Assembly: GCA_033064195.1 (NCBI GenBank)
Contig: JARBJD010000114.1
Span: 144,962-208,961, forward strand
Origin: Blattamonas nauphoetae
Lineage: Eukaryota; Preaxostyla; Oxymonadida
Reading direction: 5' to 3'
DNA length: 64,000 bases
The notes beneath the pieces were generated by a model, which saw nothing but the letters and a program-made list of their open reading frames with translations, did no database searches and was not told the origin of the DNA. Of this stretch, positions 34,757 through 46,311 are shown in pieces. How positions within the stretch are numbered: the stretch's first letter is position 1; each line of letters starts with the position of its first letter. A program made the position numbers and the translations under genes.

Positions 34757-37148
34757 TTACCAGCGGAGTTCTTTTGTCCGAAGCTTAGAAATGGTTGTTG
34801 GTCTTGTAATTCTTTCAAAACCGTTCACACGAAGTGAAGTTCCTTGAACAACGACACTACACTGTTGACAGAAGACATAATAACTGATTTGCGTTGAAAG
34901 AAGACAGACCATCACTTGAATGGGATTTGGGAGACCAGTGACGTAACTATTTCCTGGCCGACCATTCCAAAAGAACTGTGCGCTCGTCGGTTTCGAATCC
35001 ATGTTGATTTCGATTCGGAGTCGGTCTTCTTCTTCGAGCGGATGGATGCAAGGCTCGTTGAACTTGTCGAAAGGGGCGAAGTTGGATTGATGGTAGACTT
35101 TGCCGTCGGCTGCAGAAAGGCCAAGCGATACTGAAGAACACATCAATTTGTGAAACTTGGAGACCTTGTTGGCCAATTCCTGGCAGAATTCCATGCTCCA
35201 GCGAGGCCACTGCATATTCCGAGAGAAGACCAAAAAGGATGTTTCCACGACATGTCGGTTCGATCGGTCCTGGATGGGAGCGAACGAAAATGAAGGAAAA
35301 CGAAGCAGAGCAGACTTGGGCGGGAGGGTCGTCGCAAAATAGTCGCCAGAACACTCACAACGCCATGTGTGATGGGTCCTGAGATGAAAAAGGGGCTCCA
35401 ATCGGCTGTTCCGTCTCTTAGACAGCGCTCGTTCGTTCGAGTGACAATATTTCCTGACTGATGAAACGAGAGACTGTGAGGAAATGTCAGTTTTGGCATT
35501 TTTCCAACAGACCGGTCGATCTGGGAGTGATGCTCTCGGATGACAGGTGGGGACTGAGGGAGCGGTTGAGGAGAACGTTGAAGACGTTTGAGTTGGGGAG
35601 TTTTGGGGTTGACTGCTGGTGAGAGGCGTTCCTTCGGAGGAGAACGGTCTTGTCCCCATTCAAATTGGAGAAGGAATTGTTTGGATCTCTCTTGTTCTCT
35701 TTCGAGCTGTTGGGTGAGTTGTCGGGTCTTCTCTTTTTCTCTCTCTAATTGAAGGATGATTTGGAGGTTCTTCTCTTGTTCTCTCTCCAATCGAGTAGTG
35801 TCGAGGGCATGTTCTTCCTGTTCTCTCAAGAGAAGGAGTTCAAGACGCTCGCTTCTGTCCTGTTCAACACCAAGAAGCACGATGTTTTGTGCGTTTCTCA
35901 CTCGTTCTTCCTCGAGTTCCACTTTCAGCTGATCTCCTCTCCTTTCTTCCTCATCCACTTGTTCTATCAATCTCGTGATCTGTTCCTGATGCATCCTCTC
36001 TTTCGTATCTGCCTCCTTCAGCACTTCATCAGCCTCCTGTTTCAACGCGGTGTCTTTGTCCAGTGTTTCTTGGAGACGATCGATCATCTGAAGTCTGAAG
36101 AGTGATAGAGGTGTTTCTTCGCCGAGGACAGTTTGGAGGCGTTTTGTTCTGATGAGTTCGATCGAGCTGATGCGTTCGTCAGGGTTCTGTTTGAAGAAAG
36201 CGAGAGGGACGATGTGAATGATTGGAAATAACCTCACACTGCACATAACAACATCCCAAACAGCATCTGCTCGCCCACATTCATTTCTGTCACCGCTTGG
36301 ACGAAGTTGAACGATCGAGCTGATTGAGCAATCTCTGCGATATTCTTGCCTGATATCCACTGTTTTCCAGAGATCATTTCCAGAGCAATGCACCCGAATG
36401 CCCACATGTCTGCTGCCATCGATGGTTGTGGTTGTTCAGTTTGAAACATTTCTGGAGCCCAGTATTGGAATGTTCCTGTTTCTGCTGAATGACTTGTTTT
36501 AACTGTGTCCGTTGATGTTACTCCACCAAAATCACCTAAACAGAGGGAGAGAAGAGGAAATGAAGATGAGTGGAGAGGATAGAGAAGGCAGACCGAGTTT
36601 GGCTGTGCCATCAAATGCCAGAAGGATATTATCTGGCTTCATGTCGCCATATGCGAGGTTGTTTTGATGGAGAAATGACAACCCAGCCAATGTATCAGAA
36701 AGAATGTTGAATACATCCTTAAGAATGTTCAGATGATGAGAGAAGCACAGACAATTCGATTCATGTTTGTTCCTTGTAGTTGTGCGTCATGAAGAGCTCC
36801 ACGCAACGATTTCGAACATAGTTCTAGAACAAGATAGTGTGATGAGTCCCCTTCTAAGGTTTCGTGATATTGAACGATGTTTCTATGTTGATTTTTCCTT
36901 AATTTCTCTATTTCATGAAGATTCTTCATAAAATCAGCATCTGATGAAAAGGGCATTGCTTTGAGAGCATAGTGAGTGTGTTCTTCAGTGTGTTCCACCT
37001 CGTAGACCGTACCAAACCGACCTTGTCCAATTTCGCGAATAACATTGTCTATCATCAAAATATATAAAGAACGGAAAAAAAACATACATGGACCTGGTAT
37101 TTTGACTCGAAAAACCGCCCGATGTTTCGGTCTAGGCGAATGGGCCAT
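34757..37148 (-). CDS. Protein kinase with coiled coil and C-terminal SPRY-like domain (720 aa)
   Basis: Exons 37088-37148, 36753-37048, 36594-36717, 36240-36535, 35359-36186 and 34757-35314 sum to 2,163 nt with a TAA stop; introns are 35-58 nt. The kinase occupies about residues 20-300: GQGRFG loop, ALKAM lysine, catalytic loop YGDMKPDN, DFG restored by splicing (AKLGDFGG), WAPE, and DMWAFGCIALEM. The HRD motif reads YGD, so the catalytic Asp is kept while His and Arg are not; activity is likely but regulation may differ. Residues of about 300-480 are an E/R/Q coiled coil. The last 180 residues contain a SPRY/B30.2-like pattern (SLGLSAADGKVYHQSN, RLRIEINMD, FFWNG). The order kinase, coil, SPRY-like suggests a signalling scaffold. 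Confidence 0.8.
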
Positions 37149-37374
37149 GTGAAACAGAATTGTTATTGTTTGATCGGAGTCTTGGATGAAATTGTCTCAC
37201 AACTTGACCAAAGAACCATGAAATGAAGATAAACATAGAACATAAAAATGAATATTGCCCATTTCCAGTTTCAAAACACAACCATTAAGAGGAGATGGAT
37301 GTCTCCACGGATGGCTCGTTCTGAATCCTCCCACAGGACGTAAAAACGAGATATTTGATTTGTATGTTATTCCA

Positions 37375-38282
37375 TCAACCATTAGCAACGATTTCTGTGT
37401 GTGGTAATTCGAAAGAAGAGGTTGACTGGTGATGGCTGGTACTGTCGAGATGATCCAAAACAGAATCTTGGTCTCCGCCAGCCTTGATGAGGGCATCAAC
37501 CAACTGGCGAGTTGAAAAGCGAGAAAAACAAACCCATGTTTCAGGGATGCTCAATTGGCGCAGATTTTGGAAGGATTGAACGCAAATGGCGGCGATTGCT
37601 GATGATGAACATCTCTTCTCAAATGCAGTTCGCACGTGAGGCGGAATTGGAGAATTATCGGCTGATTGGATGAATTCATTTGAATCAGACGATGTTGACT
37701 CTTGTCTTTTCTCCTTTTTGATCGGTGAATCAAGAGATTGGGATTGGACATGATCCTGACTTGGTTGACCGGACAATGCCTGTGTGGTGCGAAATACTTT
37801 GTTTCGTTCGGTAAATCTTTGTTCTAAGACTGGATAGACAGACATTCTTTCTGCCTCAGAGAGAAGAATTTTGAGTTTCAAGAAAGGTTCCGAAAGAGTC
37901 TCGAAAGATGGCGAATGTTTTGTTTGTGTTGTTTGAGGTATCGAGAAAGGCTCAGGTGGAAGTGTGCAGAGAGATACAATATCAAGAGGAGGTGTGAGAG
38001 GTGGTGGAGAAGGAGTTGTGGGAACGCTATCAGCTATTTGTTCTAAATAAGGTGTTTCACACATCGAACCAAACGATTCTCGAAGAAAACTATCCAATTT
38101 TCGATCTAAATGAAATCAAAAAACTGAACGTTCAGACAATCTTCAGGTTGTATGGAGATGAAGTGGATGGTGAATGTGGAGAGTTGATTTCGGAGATAGA
38201 GGGTATTCTGTCGAAAATCGTAGAAGTTAAAGGGAATAGATTTGAGTAAATGTGGTTTTGGTCCCGATTGGAAAACATTCAT
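37375..38282 (-). CDS. Unknown protein, 281 aa
   Basis: Exons 38138-38282, 37534-38105 and 37375-37503 sum to 846 nt. The 37504-37533 intron is only 30 nt and preserves frame if retained. The N-terminus (MNVFQSGPKPHLLKSIPF) and the C-terminus (ETWLVDALIKAGGDQDSVLDHL) look folded; the centre is Ser/Pro-rich. The last helix pair has a UBA-like rhythm (LI.AGGD..SVL.HL), which is suggestive only. No family recognised. Confidence 0.6.
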
Positions 38283-38605
38283 CAGTTTCTCCTGGTTCTT
38301 TGTCGAGATGTTTAGAAAAACATCAGTTTCAGAGATAGAAAAGGGCCCTAGAGAAGAAATTTGACATAAAAGTCATCACACTATAAAATAATTTTGGTTT
38401 AGCGAGGAATTCATCGATGGTTAACTTTGTACAGAATGATATTGAGTGATCATTGATCATGGGCTCTTATGCGCCGTCCGACTAGTAAAACAGAAAACTG
38501 TAAATAGAGTTCCAAAACAGGAACGATTTGTTTATCAAGGGGGAAATTCAGCTCGAATGGGAGGAAAATTACAGATGAAATCTGATCGACCCTCTCGACT
38601 CAATC
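38283..38605. promoter_or_regulatory. Divergent spacer upstream of HAUS6 and the 281-aa gene
   Basis: 323 bp between two divergent start codons, AT-rich, with a TATAAAATAA stretch near 38390. It should hold the promoters of both genes. I see no clear conserved element beyond that TATA-like run. Confidence 0.35.
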
Positions 38606-40260
38606 ATGACTCATGAAATTCTCTGGTTTGATAATTTAGTCCTCCTTGGGTTTGACACACCACGCCAAGAGTCTCTAAATGGTGTTAAGTTCAGTCCAGA
38701 CATGTTTTCGAAGGTAAACATCAAGGGGATGCAAATCGTAGTTCATTTCTTTCTTCAAAAGATATTTGGTGAAGAAGCAATAAAAGAAGTCTGTAAAATG
38801 ATAGTTTTTCCATTTTACTTCAAATTTTTACTGTTTTATCTTTGTTTCATAGAGTTTTAAATTCTGTTGGCCAATTCTTGACGCTACACAAGGAAAAGAC
38901 TTCCAAAAAACTGCTGGAAGTGTTCTTGAGTCTCTTGAATCACAGAGTATGACCCTTTTTGCCCCCATCACATATCTTTCAGAATTCCTTCCTCAAGGAT
39001 CTTTCGTTCGTTCTCACTTTCAAAATTGCTTTGGTGATCGGTTTGTTTTCTTATTCAAATATTTGTTCCAGGTTTATTACTATGCTTTTCTATTTGAGTG
39101 TAATTGCGCTTGAATGTTGTCTGAAGCGAGAGTTTCCTGAACTCACACATTCTATTCCGTTCCTGAAGCTTTATTCTAACTCTGAAACGGCTTTTCCTAC
39201 TATATTGCTTGATAGTGGGCGTTCGAAGCAATACTCCAATCAGAGAACATCTGAGCGTTCACCAATATCGTCCAAAATGTTCGTCTCCAATAATCCACTC
39301 ACTCGTGTGTCTCTGATGCGATACAGTAGTCTAACTGTCCGTAGCTTCTTTGTGAAACTTGAACGTGCCACAAAATTAGAGCAGAAAGCAAAGAAACATG
39401 CAGAAACTCTCACCAATTTCTTTCGTCAGGTCGAAACAGATAAAACACAGCTTGAAAATGATTGGAGATTGCAAGTTCAGAAGTATAGAAGCACATATCT
39501 TCGTGGATACGATGCACGTACCGTTGGATCGTACGCAATCAGGCTCCTTGACGATCAATTGTTTCTGGATTCTCAGCAGATCAACGAATGGCTACGTGCT
39601 CTCGTTATTTCACCCACAGAAAATAAACAATCAGAAACATCAGATTTTCAGAATTCGTTGTCCATATCTCCTCGTAGAACTGACCCACTCCTCTCCGTCA
39701 TCGGTGAATCACACGAGTCACTCTGGACAACAAAAACAGTGGTCGGGTTTGATCAAGCAAAACAGCCACCCAACTTCCATTCGTCGCAGACTAATCTTGT
39801 CCTCGATGCGGAGCTCCTTCGTCTGAACGAGTCGCTGACATTCCTGCTCTGTGAAATCAACGGTGTGGCTGGTGGGCTCCGAGACGGGGTTCCTCTTTCA
39901 AGTTTGAAGAGCTTGGTTATTCTCTGGAAAGAGGCAGAACGAAATGCTGGTGAGCAGTTACAAGGAAGAGATGCGCAGATTGTTAGTGTGGTCTCGAATT
40001 TGTTGAGATGGCATCGGAACGGTGTCCAGACAGGAAACCAAATCAACACTGATCTTCATCATGCTAAACAGCAGCTCACGCGAATGATTGCAGACTTGAA
40101 TCGTTTTGAATTGAATTCGTTTTATGCTGTTCTTGAGCAGGCGGCACAAAACAACTTTCGGAAAGCGAGACACACCCACACGATCATTCCAGCGACTCCA
40201 CTCAGACAGATTGTCTCCCTTGGAACACCACAGATCCAGAATCGACACTATCCTCGATGA
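38606..40260 (+). CDS. HAUS6: HAUS6-like augmin complex subunit
   Basis: Exons 38606-38788, 38853-38946, 38983-39040 and 39072-40260 sum to 1,524 nt (507 residues, TGA). Introns are 64, 36 and 31 nt. The first 130 residues follow the HAUS6 N-terminal domain: WFDNLVLLGF, then MFSKVNIKGMQIVVHFFLQ, the CWP motif (FKFCWPILDATQGKDFQK) created by the first splice, and GDRFITMLFYLSVIALE created by the last splice. The rest is helical with coiled-coil character. Augmin binds existing microtubules and recruits gamma-tubulin to form branches in the spindle. The start ATG at 38606 matches the family's start pattern. Confidence 0.85.
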
Positions 40261-40408
40261 TATAATCTCTCTTGATTCATCTTGATTCTGTGAACACCTC
40301 ACACATTGTCTTTGTTTGAAGATGTGGTACAAAAACAAGATGTGAAGTGAAAAATGAAGAAAAGAATGAAAAAAGATGATAGATTTTCAATAAATTGCAA
40401 TATGGGAG

Positions 40409-41291
40409 TCAGTCAAGCGTAGCCAGTGATGACTGAATCGTCTCAAGTTGGGCAGATTCTCTCATCACTTCCGCTTCTTTCTGCAACTCCGTCAAAACCT
40501 CGAGGCCATAACAATAATACTCAATCTGCAAAGTTGTAACATCCATCAGCATTGTTTTGATGTCATTAAGGCGATCTCGCTCAAAAGAGATGATTCGGTC
40601 ACGAGCGGTCACGTTTGCTTGTTGGAGGCGCTGGGCACTCATTGTTTGGGCATCCTGAGCACTTCGAAATCCATCTCCGCCTGAGTTCTCCAATCGTTTC
40701 TTGTTGAATGTCTCTTCTTTTTTCTGAAACTCACTCAGCGCTTTGTTTCTTTCAGTGAAAGCTTCCTGAGCAAGAATCAAGACACATATGATAAACCTGT
40801 GCATCCTTAACACGCTCGCGATATGTTCCAATTGATCTGGTGCTGTCTTGAATCGACATGATGAGTGAATCTTGAAGTTTTGACAATTCCAACAATTTCG
40901 TGGCTACGCTCTGTACTAATGTTTGCAATGGGCCTGTTTCTGAATGAAAGGAAAAGAAACAGTAATTGTTGGAATATGTTGTAGAGTATCCGGTGGAATT
41001 AGTGTCAGAATGGCAAAGAATTGGAGTTACGTTTCCATACCAACCTGAGCATATTTGTTGAGGGTATCAGCGAGTTGATTTGTTTTCAGAATTTGAGTTT
41101 TGAAAGTGTTTAAAAAGTCATCCATAGGACGCTTTATACTCGACAAATCTCGTGTTATTTTATCACATCGAGCAAGGAGCTAGTTAGAAAAGATACACAA
41201 GACAAATTGAATGTACACGATATAAATGGTTACCTCGGTAATATAGGCATACCTGGCCTCCAGTATCTTGGTTAGGAGGAGGGGTACTCAT
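40409..41291 (-). CDS. BAR-domain protein of the FAM92/CIBAR type (225 aa)
   Basis: Exons 41253-41291, 41041-41179, 40797-40939 and 40409-40765 sum to 678 nt with a TGA stop; introns are 73, 101 and 31 nt. The whole protein after a short Pro-rich N-terminus is one long three-helix BAR-like coiled coil. The third helix reads FERDRLNDIKTMLMDVTTLQIEYYCYGLEVLTEL, similar to the FAM92/CIBAR signature (FE-x-RL-DIK ... ALEV-T). CIBAR proteins bind membranes at the base of cilia. A sorting-nexin-type BAR is the main alternative. It converges on HAUS6. Confidence 0.6.
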
Positions 41292-41470
41292 TTGAATGAT
41301 TTCAATCCTTGATGTAGTCTTTCTGAATTAAAAAGGTAACAAAAACGGTGCCAATAGAGACTTCTATCGACAATAAATACAAATAAATCTCAATTTGTCA
41401 GCGAATGAAGTTTTGAACCCATTGACATCTTCATTGTTCTTCATTTGACAGCTTTGGGAGTTCAATTTGT

Positions 41471-44400
41471 ATGGATGTCTTCCTTAATACCAGCCAAAGT
41501 GTGTCGATGCCAAATCGTTTCCCGATGATGCCCGATTTCCACGATACACAAATCTCAGACTTTACTGGGACGAACTCTCCTCTATTCCTCGTTGATAGAC
41601 TATACAGAGATATGCTCCAGTCTGAATCTGCTGCTTTAGATACTGGTGTGATCTTTATCCCTTGTTATCACTTAAATCTCTTTTTCACAAAACCCTGAAT
41701 TTCATGTGGCTCCTCTTCCTCTCATCTTCAATTTTTCTCTAGGAAATGGATCGTCTCCAGCATCTTTACATGGGGCAACACCAACATTGAAAGCGATTCA
41801 GAGTCCTTTCCTCCAATTTACCACGCCACAGACTCCAACAATTTCTCGAACTTTTAGCGCAACACAAACAGTTCATGGTGATTTCCAAGAGAAAAGACCA
41901 TCTATGAACATTTCTTTGGATTTACCAGCCATTTCTCCGACACCATGCCCGCCAGGGACCATCTCTCTCGATCAATCCTCTGTCCTGAATGTAACAGGAA
42001 ATATTGAACGTGATCGAGAACAAATTAAAGAAGAGAATGTATCAGATGGCATGCTTCGTGATGATTTTCCACCACAACAACAGCGTTCACTGTCACCACT
42101 TCAACCATCACAATCTCTCCCATATCGTCCTTCTCCACGCTATATGAGTGACACTGAACTGGACAATGTCGATCATTCAATTTCTATCAAACAAGACTCT
42201 GGGTTTTCACTCAACGATGATCCAACTCTTCCGACTTCAGTATCTCCCACAACGCAACCACCATTCCAAGTACCGCCAATTGGATATCAGGGAGAACCGA
42301 TCGAGAGTCTCTTTGATCCTCTTTTGAGATTATATTCCCATCCACCACTCCCAGAATCTGTGACTGATCTACCCCTCTCAGATGCTGCCTTCATCTTTCT
42401 TTCCCGTTTCAATCAACTCTCTCCTGAGGAGAAACTATGCGTTTTGAATGAAATTCGAAATGGGCACATGATTCGGAGCGATCTTTCTTTCTTTCTGTCT
42501 TCGTTTATTCTCGCTCCTCCTTCATTTGGCTCTGAGCCCGTTCCATCCCCTTTTGACAATGAAAGTGTTCCAACAGCACAGTTTGGTCTCGATCAGGGAT
42601 CTTTAGACCTCCTTCGAACACGTACTTCAGACGCATTCTCAGATGAAAGTCATGCCTTTGTTCCCATCGCTGCATCTCCCTCCCATGTCCAGTTTGACTC
42701 ACAAACATCAAATACGCAACCAATAAAGATCCGATTTTCTCTTAATTCAGTGAAACACAACCTTCAGTTTGAGAATGAACTCTCTCACAGAAATAAACAC
42801 TGTTCGATGCCAGAAACTAGCTTTCTGGCTTCAAAACGAGCTCGCAGTGTTTCTCCAACACTTCGAACAAACAATCAAGTTCCCCTTTCTATGAGGATCG
42901 ATCAGAGCAAACCCCTCAATCAGCAGTGTTCGCTCAGCCTCACCCTCCCACCGCGAAATACCATCCACACAACACAACCTTTCACCAAACAAAACACGTC
43001 CTCCTTCACAACTGCCAGTCATCCTCCCTCTCTCACTCTCACCCGAGTCCCACTCATCCCAAATGCCCCTCCAAATGTCTCTGCTTATGCTTCTCTGAAA
43101 GTCCAGCCATCATCTCAGCCATACACATCCACCACACCTCACCTCAACACCATCCTCCCACCAGCATTCACACGACACTTCAACCCCACTCTCCTCCGCT
43201 TCACCAGCACACCGGAACAGGTCCATCCGTTTGTCAATCTTCCTTCGATCAAACAGACGGAACATTCGGTTGTGCTGCTCAGAAAAGTGATTGCTGAACT
43301 GGGGAACATGTTCTGCACTGCCATCACCAAAGAGCATCAAGGAAGACAGACACAACTCTGCCTCAATTCCCTCAGCTGCAAGTTCCACAGCAACTATGAC
43401 AGGCACCAATCTCATCGAACGTTGTTTCACTTTCACGACGAGAAATCTCAACATCGATCGGAAGAGGAATTGAAAGCGAAATTCAAGGATGAATCTGAGG
43501 CCATCGCCGAAAATCCTGATTCGTCGTTTCCTCTCCTTGTGACTGTATTGCACAGTGTGAGTGTTCGTCTGTTCTGTCCAGCTCTGTTTGATATGATTGT
43601 GGATGCGTTGATCAACCAATCTCCAGTCGAGACACTCTCCGTCAACTTTACGGAACTTCTCCGAAAGGCCAACCATCGTCGAAGCCTCCTCCACTTCGAG
43701 TACCTGACGCTGCTTTTCACTCTCCACATTCCTTTCACTTGTGAGGATACAATCGCGTCTATCTTCACCAGAATCAAGTACCCGCTCACTGAATCATCGG
43801 TCTCTCAGCATGACTTCGATATCCTCAAGTTGTTCAGTGTGTTTGATGGAGTTCTTGAGAAAGAACGAGAATGGGAGAGTCAGATGAGAGAGCAAGTGAG
43901 AGATGACTTTGTGGATTCGGATGATTTTGAGGACTCCGAAACCGAGGACAGCAACCAAGGCGAGAAAAGAATCCGCCTTGACTCCCATTTCCATCCCACC
44001 CTCAAACAACCATCAAAATCCTCGCGAAGTGGCTCTCTCTCAAGCAAGGCATCGTCAGCACAGACGACACCTGCCAAGCGGAGACGACGACGACACTGTC
44101 TGAGTCATCGGCGAAAGAAGAAGGCGTCAGTTCCTCCTCCGCCTCCGCCCCCGCCTGTCAAGTCGAACAAGAAAGGGATGAAGGGAACGAAGCCGAAACA
44201 GCCATCCTCAAAAGCGAAGAGTCTTGGGATTGTGAAGAAGAGTGTGTTTGTCACGTCGAGTGTGCATCGGCAGATGGCACTCAACGCAGCTGCTGCTCTG
44301 CCAACCCAGATTATTGTTGATGGGAAGCTCCTCACGTACTCCCCGTCTCCTCCGCCGGTCAACCCGCCTTCCGAGTCTCCGTCTCCAGCACCCCAAGCAC

Positions 44401-45239
44401 AACCTGCAGACACTCCTCTTGTCATCAATGTCGAACGGACAGGCTCGGCTTCGAAAGAGGTCCCGCCGTCGGCTGAGTCGCCTTTGAAGTCGATGAGCCC
44501 GCAACCGTTCTTGGCTGGTGTCATTTTGGAAGCACCTGCTCCAAAACAATCGAAAGAGGAAGCCAAAGCAGAGACTGTCGAAGTTTCGAAATCAACCTCC
44601 CCAACAGCGAAAACCTTAACACCTCCTCCTCTCCCAATCCGATCACACGTTCAGACTCGAATCGCGACGTCAGAGACCAACACACAGCCAATCCCAAAAG
44701 AATCTTCATTTCCTGTCGAGAAACCATCGCCCACCACAGTTCATTCCCCCGTCCCCAATCCCATTTCTGCCCCAGCCCCAAAACCAGCCAAAAAAGTCAC
44801 ATTCCGCCCAACCAAAACGTCATCAAAATCAAAATCGTCTCATTCGTCGCGACACTCGCTCGCAGTCAAGAAACCAAAGCCGAAGACGCTCAAACCTCGA
44901 CACGATCCATCGAATTCGGTGTTGGCTCCGTTGTCGACTGTCTACCAAACTCTGTCAACACAGTCGCTCCTCAATGGCCCAAATATCTCTCCTCGGCGAC
45001 TCGCCATGCTCAGTGCGACTAATCGAGGTGTCTATGCCAACCCATCCCCGCAACAGCAAAGACCAGTACAAACTGGAACAATAACTGATAGTCCGGTTGC
45101 GTCAGTGGAAGAAATTGAAACTGATATTTCCTGGTTGGGTGATCTCAATGACGGAGATGGTGTTGATGGTGAAATGTTTTCTCCTGAGGCATCTGACGAT
45201 ATTACTGGACAGGGAGACGATAAAACTGCACCGTTGTAG
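41471..45239 (+). CDS. Large unknown protein, 1,223 aa, mostly disordered
   Basis: Exons 41471-41645 and 41743-45239 (97-nt intron, donor GTGTGA) total 3,672 nt with a TAG stop. Two segments look folded: around 210-260 (LSPEEKLCVLNEIRNGHMIRS) and around 580-720, a helical block (FCPALFDMIVDALINQSPVETL, HFEYLTLLFTLHIPF). The C-terminal 450 residues are Pro/Ser/Lys-rich with eight consecutive prolines, basic patches such as AKRRRRRH and RKKKAS (candidate nuclear localisation signals) and an acidic end. No known domain recognised; nuclear function is only inferred. Confidence 0.7.
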
Positions 45240-45458
45240 AATTTTTAATTTTATCAGTTTGTAGAGGTTCAAAAACATTTCATCTTATGAGAAGAAGAAG
45301 CCCAAACTTTTTTCAAAACTGCCCTCGTTCCTCCCGCAAATCATCACGCACTTTTTAAGGGTGTGAATCCATTTCTGCCCCCGTAGATATATTGTCCATC
45401 TTTTTCTACAACCTCTAGCCCCTCTTCACCGCATCTTCAGTCGGATCATTCGGCAAAC

Positions 45459-46166
45459 ATGATAACCTCAGAACCCAACTTGTCACATGCGGATCACATA
45501 TCTGGCCTTACACGTTCATTGTCGGAAGCTTTTCCGGAAGAAGAATACTGCTCTTATCCAAAAGATCCATGTTTCTCACCGAACCAAACACCACTTTTTA
45601 CTAGTCTCTCTTCATATCCCATCACTCCACCAATTCCACATCACTACCAATCTCAATATGCGCGTCCACCAAATCCTATTCCGAACCGAGAACAACGAAA
45701 ACCACTTCAAGCCAAAGGAGAAAAAATGTGTTCTTCTGAGCGAAATCAGCAGATAGACTATGTCAAGCTCAGGGAAAGCCGCAATACGTCACATAAAAAT
45801 GGCAATACTATCAGTAATGTTCAACCATATAAGCAAACAATGCCACAACAACTCCAATCATCACTTCTCAAATCATTAAACGATTCATCGAAACAATTGG
45901 AGTTCACTGATCCAAAATATATGCGCTCACTCATACAACAGGTCACTCATCAATCTGTCCCGTATTGTGATTCCATGTTGAACCCAACATTCACTCCAAA
46001 TGAACAATCAACAAATTCATGTAGAGCATTAGTTCTCTATCGCGACAAATCATATTATAACATTCCTCCAATAACACCTGATGCAGAGGATGATTCTTAC
46101 TCTGAAGAAATGCTAATTGACTCGCCTCAATCTACATCGGAAGAGAACCCTCATTTATTGTCATAA
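45459..46166 (+). CDS. Hypothetical protein, 235 aa, low complexity
   Basis: Single open frame from ATG 45459 to TAA. The sequence is Ser/Pro/Asn/Gln-rich and appears disordered (for example TRSLSEAFPEEEYCSYPKD), with an acidic C-terminus. It sits 219 bp after the previous gene and 145 bp before ubiquilin, all on the plus strand. Family unknown. Confidence 0.55.
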   Translation: MITSEPNLSHADHISGLTRSLSEAFPEEEYCSYPKDPCFSPNQTPLFTSLSSYPITPPIPHHYQSQYARPPNPIPNREQRKPLQAKGEKMCSSERNQQIDYVKLRESRNTSHKNGNTISNVQPYKQTMPQQLQSSLLKSLNDSSKQLEFTDPKYMRSLIQQVTHQSVPYCDSMLNPTFTPNEQSTNSCRALVLYRDKSYYNIPPITPDAEDDSYSEEMLIDSPQSTSEENPHLLS

Positions 46167-46311
46167 CATCACGTATTTTGTTGTATTGTCCATCTTTCGG
46201 CAGTTAGCCAACATTCATTCATTTTTAATCATTCGACATTTGTTTTACACTTCTATAAGGGACTCTAAAATAGAGATCATCCCCCAAGTTTGTCCGAAGT
46301 CTAAAGTTCAC

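Noticed and set aside
43110-43727. Minus-strand 205-codon frame inside the 1,223-aa gene
   Set aside because: The plus-strand frame is continuous for over 3.4 kb and spliced to a start; the minus frame has no recognisable features.
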